Of a stretch of 64,000 nt of DNA, positions 43,262 to 51,751 are shown piece after piece. The stretch is from Jeotgalicoccus meleagridis (lineage in GTDB: Bacteria > Bacillota > Bacilli > Staphylococcales > Salinicoccaceae). Numbering within the stretch: position 1 is the stretch's first letter; every line of letters starts with the position of its first letter. Made by a program: the position numbers and the translations under genes. The notes beneath the pieces are model-generated. The model ran no database searches. It was not told the DNA's origin and saw only the letters and a program-made list of their open reading frames with translations. The stretch covers positions 1 to 64,000 of the forward strand of contig NZ_CAJEWD010000006.1 in NCBI RefSeq assembly GCF_903994045.1. The letters are read 5' to 3'.

Positions 43262-44224
43262 ATGACATTAAAATTATCTGATATTCAAGAAGCTCAAACC
43301 CGCATTGCACCGTACACTTTAAAGACACCATTATTACGACTACACAACTTAGAAGAGTATCTGGGCTGTGAAGTTTACGTTAAGCTTGAAAACATGCAAT
43401 TAACAAAAGCTTTTAAACTACGAGGCGTCATGAATACCTTATTACAACTGTCAGATGAACAACTTAAAAAAGGTATAATTGCTTCATCGTCTGGCAACCA
43501 TGGCCATGCCATTGCATATGGTGCAAAAATGCTTGGTATTAAGGCAATAGTTGCCGTTCAAGATACCGCGCCTACTTTTAAAAAAGAGAAAATTTTAGAA
43601 CACGGTGCAGAGATTATTCCTACAACTGTTGAAGAACGCTTTAAGCTAACTGAAGATTTAGCAGAAGAACATGGTTATGAACTCATTCATCCTTTTAATG
43701 ACTACCGAGTTATGGCTGGTCAAGGAACGATTGGTTTAGAAATATTAGAACAATTACCTGATGTTGATCAAATATTTGTACCCGCTTCTGGTGGCGGAAT
43801 TTTATCAGGTATCGCTACTGCAGTTAAAGAATCAGGCAGCAGTGCTAAAGTGCATGGTGTTGAACCATTTAACTTACCGAAATATAATGTGAGCTTAAAA
43901 AATGAAGAGATTACAAAAGTTGAAAACAAAGGTACCATAGCTGATGGCTTAGTTACAGTCGTACCTGGGGATAAAACCTTCCCTATCGTTGAAAAATATG
44001 TGGATGCTTTCCATACTGCAACAGAAGAAGCAATGAAAATGGGCCAAAAATTACTGTTGATGGAAGGAAAAATCTTAGCTGAAATCTCATCTTCTGTTGG
44101 CATAGGTGCTGTTTTAAATAAAGAAATTGAAGTGAATCCAAAAGATAAAGTCTGCTTTGTTATCACAGGTGGTAATCTTGGATTTGAACAGTTAGATTAC
44201 ATTAAAGATATCGATTATAAGTAA
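43262..44224 (+). CDS. Threonine/serine dehydratase (fold-type II PLP enzyme)
   Basis: A 320-residue catabolic-type threonine/serine ammonia-lyase. The PLP lysine is in KAFKLRGVMN, ASSSGNHGHAIAYGAK binds the substrate, and PASGGGILSGIA the PLP phosphate. No C-terminal ACT regulatory domain, so it is the short TdcB-like form that yields 2-oxobutyrate or pyruvate plus ammonia. I start at ATG 43262 behind AAGGGGG; a longer reading would overlap the divergent relP. Confidence 0.87.
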   Translation: MTLKLSDIQEAQTRIAPYTLKTPLLRLHNLEEYLGCEVYVKLENMQLTKAFKLRGVMNTLLQLSDEQLKKGIIASSSGNHGHAIAYGAKMLGIKAIVAVQDTAPTFKKEKILEHGAEIIPTTVEERFKLTEDLAEEHGYELIHPFNDYRVMAGQGTIGLEILEQLPDVDQIFVPASGGGILSGIATAVKESGSSAKVHGVEPFNLPKYNVSLKNEEITKVENKGTIADGLVTVVPGDKTFPIVEKYVDAFHTATEEAMKMGQKLLLMEGKILAEISSSVGIGAVLNKEIEVNPKDKVCFVITGGNLGFEQLDYIKDIDYK

Positions 44225-44231
44225 TCATAAA

Positions 44232-44268
44232 TTTAACCCGTCTCTAAAATATTAAGAGACGGGTTATG
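44232..44268. terminator. Bidirectional intrinsic terminator
   Basis: AACCCGTCTCT and AGAGACGGGTT pair around an AAAATATTA loop between the convergent dehydratase and DUF819 genes. Confidence 0.8.
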
Positions 44269-44289
44269 TTTATATATTTTAATAATTTC

Positions 44290-45507
44290 TTACATCAAAG
44301 ATGTAAACCAGACACCTAGAGACGTTCCAATATAGTTACCAATAATATAACCAAGTGTTCCGATGATTAAAATCGGTCCAACAAGTTTGGTCCATCCTCT
44401 AGAAATGGCCATAGCTGCGGCCGTTGTTGGGCCACCAATGTTTGCATTTGAAGCTAATATTATTTCTTCTAAATTAAATTTAAAGAGTTTACCTAAGCTG
44501 AATGATACAAGCATATTAATCAAGACAATAATTGCAGCAAACACTAAAATGAGTGGCGCATTTTGAATGATTAATGGAATAGATGCGGGCACACCAATGA
44601 CGACGAAGAATATATAGATGAAAAATGTACCGAATTCTTGAGATCCTGATATATTCTCAAAATACTTAGGGAATATTGCAACTAAGGCTAATGTCAGTGT
44701 TGTTAGCATTAAATAATCATCACCAATAATTCCTCTTAGAACAGTTAGAAAGATATTACTGTCTTCAGGAATTAAGTCCGAGAAAAATCCAGCCAAGCTA
44801 AATGATATCGCAACAATCACAAATGCAGTACCAATTGCTAATGCGATATCTTTTAAGGCAATTTCTTTACCTTTCCAATAATCTTTAGCTGCATTTTCAT
44901 TGACACCATTTGATTCAACTTCATCGATATGTGGTGTCCCAAAACGTTTTCTAAAGAATGAGATCGTCGGAATGGTGATTAAAACAAAGAAGTAAAGTAC
45001 CATCAAAAGATTATCAGCAACTACTGTAGATGAAACGGTGTCTTGTGGAACATCAAATCGTGTTGCCATAGCAGCAAAGTTTACTCCCCCACCTGTGTAT
45101 GAAGCACTTAACATGGCACCGATGAAATGGAGTTGTGGTATGACTGTCTTCAGTAAGAAGAAAGCGACGATGGTACCTGCGATTGTACCAACAGTACTGA
45201 TTAAAAAGATAATCAGCAATCGTTTACTTTCTTGCCAGACCTTAACAATATTCGACTGGAATAAAAGTAAAGGTATCGCAAGTGGCACAACATAGGTCCA
45301 GACTGCATCATATACTGGTGACTCAAGCGGAATCACACCTGTGTTACTTAAAATTAAGGCCCCAAGTAAGGCGATAATTGCACCAGATAGTTTTGACGCC
45401 CATGAATATTTTTGCTCTAAGATAATTGCGACAGCAGCCCAGCCTATAAGTATGGCCCATAAGACCCAGTAGTTATCTGGACTAATGAGACTGTTTGCTT
45501 CTCCCAT
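44290..45507 (-). CDS. DUF819 family membrane protein (YjcL-like)
   Basis: A 405-residue polytopic protein with about eleven to twelve hydrophobic segments. PLLLFQSNIVKVWQESKRLL, SASYTGGGVNFAAMATRFDVP and SNANIGGPTTAAAMAISRGW are family hallmarks, the last two resembling inverted repeats of a transporter. Substrate unknown. It is monocistronic. Confidence 0.87.
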   Translation of the reverse strand: MGEANSLISPDNYWVLWAILIGWAAVAIILEQKYSWASKLSGAIIALLGALILSNTGVIPLESPVYDAVWTYVVPLAIPLLLFQSNIVKVWQESKRLLIIFLISTVGTIAGTIVAFFLLKTVIPQLHFIGAMLSASYTGGGVNFAAMATRFDVPQDTVSSTVVADNLLMVLYFFVLITIPTISFFRKRFGTPHIDEVESNGVNENAAKDYWKGKEIALKDIALAIGTAFVIVAISFSLAGFFSDLIPEDSNIFLTVLRGIIGDDYLMLTTLTLALVAIFPKYFENISGSQEFGTFFIYIFFVVIGVPASIPLIIQNAPLILVFAAIIVLINMLVSFSLGKLFKFNLEEIILASNANIGGPTTAAAMAISRGWTKLVGPILIIGTLGYIIGNYIGTSLGVWFTSLM

Positions 45508-45587
45508 GAAATTCCCCCTTTATTTTCTTATCTAATAGTTTACTCTAGGCTCAAGATAATGAAAAGAAATTCTTTATAATTACAATA

Positions 45588-45620
45588 AGCAGTGCACCCA
45601 CTAAATGAATACACTGCTTT
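45588..45620 (-). terminator. Probable terminator after exoA
   Basis: On the minus strand AAAGCAGTG pairs with CACTGCTTA around a 13-base loop; the following T tract is short. Confidence 0.5.
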
Positions 45621-45624
45621 AACT

Positions 45625-46452
45625 TTACATATTCAATTCTATTAAAATTGGTGTATGATCCTGTCTTGGACCAGAATCGATCATTTCAGACTTAACTACC
45701 TTATCTTTAATACGGTCTGATACTAACCAATAGTCAATTCTCCACCCTGAATTATTAATTTTAGACGTTTTGGCACGCTGTGCCCACCACGAATAAACAC
45801 CTTCAACGTCACCATTTATTAGACGGAATGTATCTGTAAATCCTCTATTCAATAAATTGGTAAATCCTTGGCGCTCTTCATCTGTAAAACCAGCAGAACG
45901 ACGGTTATTATTAGGATGCGCTAAGTCAATTTCCTTGTGAGCAACATTATAATCCCCTGTTGCTAACACTGGTTTTTCTTTATCTAAGCGCTCTAAGTAA
46001 TCTGCATATTTTTCATCCCAAATTTGTCGATCTGAAAGACGTTTTAATCCATCTCCAGCATTTGGCGTATACACTTGAGTCAGATAAAAATCATCAAACT
46101 CTAAAGTAATCATACGGCCTTCAGCATCCATAGTCGTCGGTGCACCAATTGATGGATAGTGTACTTTAGGCTGAAGATAGTTCTTATATAAAAACATAGT
46201 ACCAGCATAACCTTTACGGGCAGGTTCTACAGAACTTCGCCACACTACTGTGTAATTCGGAAGATTTTCTTCAATGATTGATATATGTTTTTTACTTGGC
46301 CCATTGGCAGACAACTTAGTCTCTTGAATAGCAATGACATCCGCGTCATGTTCTTTGATTGTTCTTAATACTTCTCTAGACAATAGAGCTCTAGCAGACT
46401 CACTTGTTAGTGCTGCATTTAATGAATCGATATTCCATGAAATAAATTTCAA
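45625..46452 (-). CDS. exoA: Exodeoxyribonuclease III / AP endonuclease ExoA
   Basis: A 275-residue DNA repair nuclease acting at abasic sites. The EEP-family motifs are NIDSLNA (Asn), IAIQETKLS (catalytic Glu), TGDYNVAHKEID (Asp-Asn), INNSGWRIDYWLVS and PRQDHTPI (catalytic Asp-His). The start is TTG at 46452 with AGGAGG seven bases before it. It forms a single transcript. Confidence 0.92.
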   Translation of the reverse strand: MKFISWNIDSLNAALTSESARALLSREVLRTIKEHDADVIAIQETKLSANGPSKKHISIIEENLPNYTVVWRSSVEPARKGYAGTMFLYKNYLQPKVHYPSIGAPTTMDAEGRMITLEFDDFYLTQVYTPNAGDGLKRLSDRQIWDEKYADYLERLDKEKPVLATGDYNVAHKEIDLAHPNNNRRSAGFTDEERQGFTNLLNRGFTDTFRLINGDVEGVYSWWAQRAKTSKINNSGWRIDYWLVSDRIKDKVVKSEMIDSGPRQDHTPILIELNM

Positions 46453-46542
46453 AATAGTGCCTCCTGAAAAATCTCTTATGTTTTTACTTAATCTTTATCA
46501 TAAACAAATAACAATGATATTTCCATTCTATTGGCTAAATGC

Positions 46543-47616
46543 CTACTTAATCTGTCCGAGAACTTTATCAGCTTGAGCCACAGTATCCTTAATAATATCA
46601 CTCGCACTTTTACTATTTAAAGTTCGTAGATTTTGTCCACACCATAGAGACATATATTCAATTCTTTTTTCTTTAGCAGCGGATTTTCTAATCGGTTGAG
46701 TTAAAGTATTTTGAATAGGATATTGTGGTAGTGCATCTTCATATTTACTCATCTGTTCGATAAACAAATTATTCAAGCCTCGTGCAGGCTTACCACTAAA
46801 AGTTGAAGTCACTACTGTAGACACTTCGTGACTTTTTAAAATCGCTTGTTTAGCGATATCAGGTGAGCCACTTTCTAAGCTTGTCACAAAAGCAGTTCCC
46901 ATTTGAACACCCTCTGCACCAAGTGCAAGTGCGGCTACAAGCCCCCGTCCATCTGTGATGCCACCTGCTGCAATGACTGGAATATTCACTTGATCTACCA
47001 CTTGTGGAATGAGTGCCATTGTTCCAATCATTGAAGTCTGGTGAGAATCAAGGAAGCTGCCTCGATGTCCACCCGCTTCACTTCCCTGCATTACTATGAT
47101 GTCTATGCCCTTTTCTTCATTTTTAATAGCTTCATCTACTGTTGTTGCAGTTCCAATCAAAAGAATACCTTTAGATTTTAGTTTGTCTATAATGTCTTGA
47201 TCAGGTATCCCAAAAGTAAAACTACAGATTTTTATATTCTCTTCAATTATAAGATCAATCTGTTGTTTAAAATTGTCATCAGTCACAGTTTTAACTTCTG
47301 GAGTTTCTGTAATATTTAAATCATGTCGGAAGTGAGATAGCCATTCGTTTGCTTGATCAACCTTCGCTTGATCAACTGTGACAACTTCTGGTGTAAATAA
47401 ATTTACTGAAAACGTCTCTTTAGTTAAGGATTTAACTTTTTGAATCGTATCTTGTAAATCTTTAAGTGTCATGTAACCAGCACCAATACTACCTAAGCCC
47501 CCAGCATTTGACACTGATGCTACAAGTTCTGGACTCGTAATTCCACCTGCCATACCCGCTTGGATAATAGGATATTTAATTCCAACTTTTTGGCTAAAAC
47601 TATTGTCAGACCACAT
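46543..47616 (-). CDS. Nitronate monooxygenase / 2-nitropropane dioxygenase family
   Basis: A 357-residue FMN TIM-barrel enzyme. IIQAGMAGGITSPELVASVSNAGG, VMQGSEAGGHRGSF and IPVIAAGGITDGRGLVAALALGAEGVQMGTAF are the family FMN-binding motifs; the conserved active-site His in GGHRG is present. It oxidises toxic nitronates such as propionate-3-nitronate. It stands alone between exoA and the ars operon. Confidence 0.9.
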   Translation of the reverse strand: MWSDNSFSQKVGIKYPIIQAGMAGGITSPELVASVSNAGGLGSIGAGYMTLKDLQDTIQKVKSLTKETFSVNLFTPEVVTVDQAKVDQANEWLSHFRHDLNITETPEVKTVTDDNFKQQIDLIIEENIKICSFTFGIPDQDIIDKLKSKGILLIGTATTVDEAIKNEEKGIDIIVMQGSEAGGHRGSFLDSHQTSMIGTMALIPQVVDQVNIPVIAAGGITDGRGLVAALALGAEGVQMGTAFVTSLESGSPDIAKQAILKSHEVSTVVTSTFSGKPARGLNNLFIEQMSKYEDALPQYPIQNTLTQPIRKSAAKEKRIEYMSLWCGQNLRTLNSKSASDIIKDTVAQADKVLGQIK

Positions 47617-47690
47617 ATAAAGCCACCCCTTTTAAAAATTTACTATCACTTATTTACACTATTATCTCATATTTAAAAGCAAAAATTATA

Positions 47691-47719
47691 TATACAATCG
47701 TCTATATAGATGGTATTCT
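47691..47719 (+). promoter_or_regulatory. ars operon promoter with operator palindrome
   Basis: TATACA (47691-47696), a 17-base spacer and TATTCT (47714-47719). The spacer contains the perfect palindrome TCTATATAGA (47701-47710), a plausible ArsR operator. Confidence 0.55.
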
Positions 47720-47743
47720 ATATACTCTATAGGAGGAATGCTC

Positions 47744-48064
47744 ATGTCTTATAAAGAACTATCAGTCATGCTTAAGATATTATCAGACCCAAGTCGATTA
47801 GAAATTTTAGATTTATTATCTTGTGGAGAACTGTGTGCAGCTGACATCTTAAAATATTTTCACTTCTCACAACCCACACTCAGTCATCATATGAAATCTT
47901 TAGTCGATAGTAATTTAGTCATCAAAAGAAAAGAAGGTAATAAGCAAATGTATCAAGTGAATCATGATGTCTTAGCGAATGTAAGCCAAGGCTTATTAAA
48001 TATTAATACCCCTAGTCAAACTTGTATTTGTAAAGACATAGAAACTGGTGGGTCTATATCATGA
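47744..48064 (+). CDS. arsR: Arsenic-responsive repressor ArsR
   Basis: A 106-residue ArsR/SmtB winged-helix repressor of the ars operon. [30 protein letters not shown] and [18 protein letters not shown] follow plasmid pI258 ArsR closely. The helix-3 metal site normally reads CxC in ELCxCDL; here it is ELCAAD, so the second cysteine is Ala33, while C27, C31 and the C-terminal TCIC pair remain. I start at ATG 47744, seven bases after AGGAGG. It overlaps arsB by four bases. Confidence 0.92.
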   Translation: MSYKELSVMLKILSDPSRLEILDLLSCGELCAADILKYFHFSQPTLSHHMKSLVDSNLVIKRKEGNKQMYQVNHDVLANVSQGLLNINTPSQTCICKDIETGGSIS

Positions 48065-49350
48065 CAATTTTAGCAATTGTAATCTTTTGTTTAACTTTAA
48101 CTTTTGTCATCTGGCAACCTAAAGGTTTAGATATTGGTATTACAGCTCTCATTGGCGCACTCCTTGCCATCGTTACTGGTGTAGTAAGTCTCGCTGATGT
48201 TGTGGAAGTTACAGGAATTGTTTGGAACGCCACTTTAACTTTTGTGGCTGTAATTTTAATATCCTTAATCCTTGATGAAATTGGATTTTTTGAATGGTCA
48301 GCAATTCACATGGTTAAAGCATCTAAGGGTAATGGTTTAAAAATGTTTGTTCTCATCATGCTACTAGGTGCAATTGTCGCCGCATTTTTTGCCAATGACG
48401 GTGCAGCCTTAATCCTAACCCCTATTGTCTTAGCAATGGTGAGGAACTTAGGCTTTAGTCAAAGAGTCATTTTCCCTTTTATCATAGCTAGTGGTTTTAT
48501 TGCTGATACAACGTCATTACCTTTAATTGTTAGTAATTTAGTAAATATCGTTTCAGCAGATTATTTTGGTATTGGCTTTATAGAATATTTTAGTCGTATG
48601 ATTATTCCTAATATATTCTCTTTAACAGCAAGTATTCTTGTTCTATGGTTATATTTTAGAAAATCACTGCCAAAAACTGTTGAGATAAACACACTCCCTG
48701 AACCAAGACATGCAATCAAAGATATTAAATTGTTCAAAATTTCATGGATTGTTTTAGCTGTATTACTCATCGGTTACCTAGTAAGTGAATTTATTAATAT
48801 TCCTGTTTCATTTATAGCAGGTACAATCGCTTTAATCTTTGTCTTACTCGCTCGTAAATCAAAAGCAGTACATACTAAACAGGTCATCAAAAGTGCACCT
48901 TGGAATATTGTTCTTTTCTCTATAGGAATGTACTTAGTTGTCTTCGGTTTGAAAAATGTTGGTATTACTACGCTTTTAGCTGACGTACTAACAAATATTT
49001 CAAACTATGGGCTATTTTCTAGTGTTATGGGCATGGGCTTTATTGCTGCAATTCTATCATCCATTATGAATAATATGCCGACAGTTTTAATAGATGCCAT
49101 TGCCATTGGAGAAGCAAGTGTTACAGGCATAATTAAAGAAGGTATGGTCTACGCCAATGTAATCGGCTCTGATTTAGGACCAAAAATTACACCAATCGGT
49201 TCCTTAGCCACCCTTCTCTGGTTGCATGTGTTAACACAAAAAGGTGTCAAAATTTCATGGGGTACTTATTTTAAAACGGGTATCGTCATCACAATTCCAG
49301 TGCTCTTTATCACCTTGTTAGGCTTGTATTTTACTTTAATTATATTTTAG
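48061..49350 (+). CDS. arsB: Arsenite efflux membrane protein ArsB
   Basis: A 429-residue polytopic antiporter with about twelve membrane helices that expels arsenite/antimonite. [40 protein letters not shown] and [18 protein letters not shown] are ArsB landmarks. No arsA ATPase gene is present, so it works on membrane potential alone. It overlaps arsR by four bases and precedes arsC by 16. Confidence 0.95.
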   Translation: MTILAIVIFCLTLTFVIWQPKGLDIGITALIGALLAIVTGVVSLADVVEVTGIVWNATLTFVAVILISLILDEIGFFEWSAIHMVKASKGNGLKMFVLIMLLGAIVAAFFANDGAALILTPIVLAMVRNLGFSQRVIFPFIIASGFIADTTSLPLIVSNLVNIVSADYFGIGFIEYFSRMIIPNIFSLTASILVLWLYFRKSLPKTVEINTLPEPRHAIKDIKLFKISWIVLAVLLIGYLVSEFINIPVSFIAGTIALIFVLLARKSKAVHTKQVIKSAPWNIVLFSIGMYLVVFGLKNVGITTLLADVLTNISNYGLFSSVMGMGFIAAILSSIMNNMPTVLIDAIAIGEASVTGIIKEGMVYANVIGSDLGPKITPIGSLATLLWLHVLTQKGVKISWGTYFKTGIVITIPVLFITLLGLYFTLIIF

Positions 49351-49366
49351 AAAAGAGGATGTATAA

Positions 49367-49762
49367 ATGTCTAAAAAAACGATATACTTCATTTGCACTG
49401 GAAACTCATGCCGTAGTCAAATGGCAGAAGGCTTTGGAAAGAAAATTTTAGGTGATAATTGGCAGGTGTACTCCGGAGGTATTGAAGCACATGGGGTAAA
49501 TCCTAAAGCGGTTGAAGTAATGAAAGAAGTGGGTATTGATATATCCAAGAATACTTCAGATTTAATTGATCATAATATTTTAAAACAAGCAGACTTAGTC
49601 ATTACACTTTGCAGTGATGCTGATAATAACTGTCCAATCTTACCTCCAAATGTTAAAAAAGAACACTGGGCTTTTGACGATCCCGCTGGAAAAGATTGGT
49701 CAGAGTTTCAAAAAGTTAGAGATGAGATTAAGCTAGCAATTGAAGATTTTAAAAGAAGGTAA
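49367..49762 (+). CDS. arsC: Arsenate reductase ArsC (thioredoxin-coupled)
   Basis: A 131-residue low-molecular-weight-phosphatase-fold reductase converting arsenate to arsenite. The active-site loop CTGNSCRS has nucleophile C10 and C15; relay cysteines C82 and C89 in LCSDADNNC occupy the same numbers as in pI258 ArsC. It completes the arsRBC operon, feeding arsenite to ArsB. Confidence 0.96.
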   Translation: MSKKTIYFICTGNSCRSQMAEGFGKKILGDNWQVYSGGIEAHGVNPKAVEVMKEVGIDISKNTSDLIDHNILKQADLVITLCSDADNNCPILPPNVKKEHWAFDDPAGKDWSEFQKVRDEIKLAIEDFKRR

Positions 49763-49803
49763 ATAAGATCATGCACCTTGAGATTGTCTGAAATGAATTA
49801 TAG

Positions 49804-49836
49804 TAAAAGAGGTTGGACTCAAGTCCAACCTCCTTT
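49804..49836. terminator. Bidirectional intrinsic terminator
   Basis: AAAGAGGTTGGACT pairs with AGTCCAACCTCCTTT around a short loop between the convergent ars operon and the deaminase gene. Confidence 0.85.
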
Positions 49837-49840
49837 ACAT

Positions 49841-50323
49841 TTAAATTTTATCTTTATAAAATTGCTGATGGAGTTTATAGACTTCATCTGCTAGTTCCGG
49901 CACTGGACCATCAACTTCTGTATCACGAATAATATCTTGTATAGGAAGATTACGAACTCTAGAAGGTTTAACCCCAAGTTCCTTGAACCATTCTACTAAT
50001 TGTTCAGACGAACTCGCGTATACGATTCTTCCTAAACCAGCCCAAGCATGCGCTGCTGCACACATAGGACAATGCTCACCTGAAGTATATACTGTCGCGT
50101 GTTCTCTTTCTTTCTCTGTCATATTATTTGCTGCCCATCTAGCTATAGCAAATTCAGGATGCTGAGTATAATCACCACTAGAAACGCGGTTGTGATCCTC
50201 AAAAAGTACGTCCCCATTTTGATCAACAAGCACTGATCCAAAAGGCTCATCATTTTTTTCTAAGGCCGTTTTGGCTAATTCAACACTTCTTCGTAAGTAT
50301 TTTAAGTCTTCTTCAGTAATCAC
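49841..50323 (-). CDS. Cytidine/guanine deaminase-family nucleoside deaminase
   Basis: A 160-residue zinc deaminase with the HPE motif (YTQHPEFAIARWAA) and PCxxC-type CPMCAAAHAW, the catalytic zinc site of the CDA superfamily. The resemblance is to guanine/nucleoside deaminases rather than TadA; the substrate is uncertain. I start at GTG 50323, eight bases after AAGGAGG; an upstream GTG at 50359 would cover that site. It follows the RlmD-like gene in the same orientation after 59 bases. Confidence 0.82.
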   Translation of the reverse strand: MITEEDLKYLRRSVELAKTALEKNDEPFGSVLVDQNGDVLFEDHNRVSSGDYTQHPEFAIARWAANNMTEKEREHATVYTSGEHCPMCAAAHAWAGLGRIVYASSSEQLVEWFKELGVKPSRVRNLPIQDIIRDTEVDGPVPELADEVYKLHQQFYKDKI

Positions 50324-50382
50324 TCTTAAGTCCTCCTTGTTTTCATCTATTTCTGACACTATTAAACAAAAACTCGTAAACT

Positions 50383-51735
50383 TTATACTCTTTCTAACAT
50401 AGTCACTGCCTCAATATGTTTCGTCTGAGGGAAAAGATCCACTGGAACTACTGATTTCGCTTTATATCCATGTTCACTTAAGTACTTCATATCTCTTTGT
50501 AATGTACCTGGATTACATGATATATACACAATTTTCTTTGGTTCTACTTCTATTAAGGAATCTAAAAATTCTCTGTGACATCCTTTTCTCGGTGGGTCTA
50601 CAAAGACTAAATCTGCACTAACACCTGTTTTAACAAGTTTTGGCATAACTGCTTCTGCTTTACCTAAATAGTAATCTGCATTTTCTATGCCATTTAGTCG
50701 AGCGTTTTCTTTAGCATCTTCAACAGCTGTATCCACAACTTCTATACCAATAATCTTCTTAACTTTTTTCGAAGCTACCAGTCCAATTGTCCCTATACCT
50801 GAGTATGTATCAATGATTGTTTCATCCGCGCTTAAATCAGCAAGGTCTAATGCAATTTGATACAGTTTTTCTGTTTGCTCGTGGTTGACTTGATAAAATG
50901 ATCGGTCTCGGATTTTAAATTCTTTTCCTAATAAAGTATCTGTAATGTATTCTTGTCCTAAAAGTACGATCGACCTTTTCCCAAATATAACGTTAGTCTT
51001 CTCATCGTTAATATTTTGAATCACACTCTTGATATTAGGATATTTTTCTTTTAATGCTTTTGTAATCGATAAAAATTCATTTCTTTTACCATTTGTAATA
51101 AATACCACTTGTATTTCACTGTCATCATGATTAGAACGAATGACTAAGTGTCGAAGGAGACCTTCATGTTTCACTTCATCATAAATTGAAGTGTTTTCTT
51201 CAATCAATTTTCCCTTAACAAAATTCATAATGTCATTGTGGCTGTCTTTTTGTATATAGCAATGATCGATATCAACAATGTCATGTGAGCGTGGTCTGTA
51301 GAAGCCCATCACTAAGTTGCCATCAATTTTTTGTACAGGAATCTGAGATTTATTTCGGTAATAACTATCTTGACCCGTAATCGTTTCTTTGATTTCTAAA
51401 TTAAGTCCAGCAAGGCCATTGATATTTCTCTCAACAGTTGAACGTTTGAAGTTCGCTTGTTCTTCTTTGTTCATGACTTGAATTTGACAACCTCCACATT
51501 GGTAATAATACTCACATGGTGGAGTCTGTCTATTTTTTGAAGCTTCTTTTACTGATAATAGTTTACCAAAAGCAAATTTTGATTTTACTTGTATTACTTT
51601 AAAGCTAATGACTTCATCTTTAAGCACATCTCCGATGAAGACTGGCTTTTGATCGATTTTTATTATGCCCATTCCATCATGAGAATAATCTTCTACTCGA
51701 CCTTCATACACTTCATTTTTTCTTAATTCATTCAT
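50383..51735 (-). CDS. 23S rRNA (uracil-C5)-methyltransferase, second RlmD/RlmCD-type protein
   Basis: A 450-residue paralogue of the protein at 35129-36550: TRAM domain (about 1-60), cluster cysteines in CEYYYQCGGCQIQVM, then DTYSGIGTIGLVAS, FVDPPRKGCHREFL and the catalytic YISCNPGTL. Position next to dagK and gatB matches staphylococcal RumA/RlmCD, so this may be the principal 23S m5U enzyme. It follows the nucleotidase-family gene by 16 bases. Confidence 0.9.
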   Translation of the reverse strand: MNELRKNEVYEGRVEDYSHDGMGIIKIDQKPVFIGDVLKDEVISFKVIQVKSKFAFGKLLSVKEASKNRQTPPCEYYYQCGGCQIQVMNKEEQANFKRSTVERNINGLAGLNLEIKETITGQDSYYRNKSQIPVQKIDGNLVMGFYRPRSHDIVDIDHCYIQKDSHNDIMNFVKGKLIEENTSIYDEVKHEGLLRHLVIRSNHDDSEIQVVFITNGKRNEFLSITKALKEKYPNIKSVIQNINDEKTNVIFGKRSIVLLGQEYITDTLLGKEFKIRDRSFYQVNHEQTEKLYQIALDLADLSADETIIDTYSGIGTIGLVASKKVKKIIGIEVVDTAVEDAKENARLNGIENADYYLGKAEAVMPKLVKTGVSADLVFVDPPRKGCHREFLDSLIEVEPKKIVYISCNPGTLQRDMKYLSEHGYKAKSVVPVDLFPQTKHIEAVTMLERV

Positions 51736-51751
51736 ATTATAACCTCTTATA

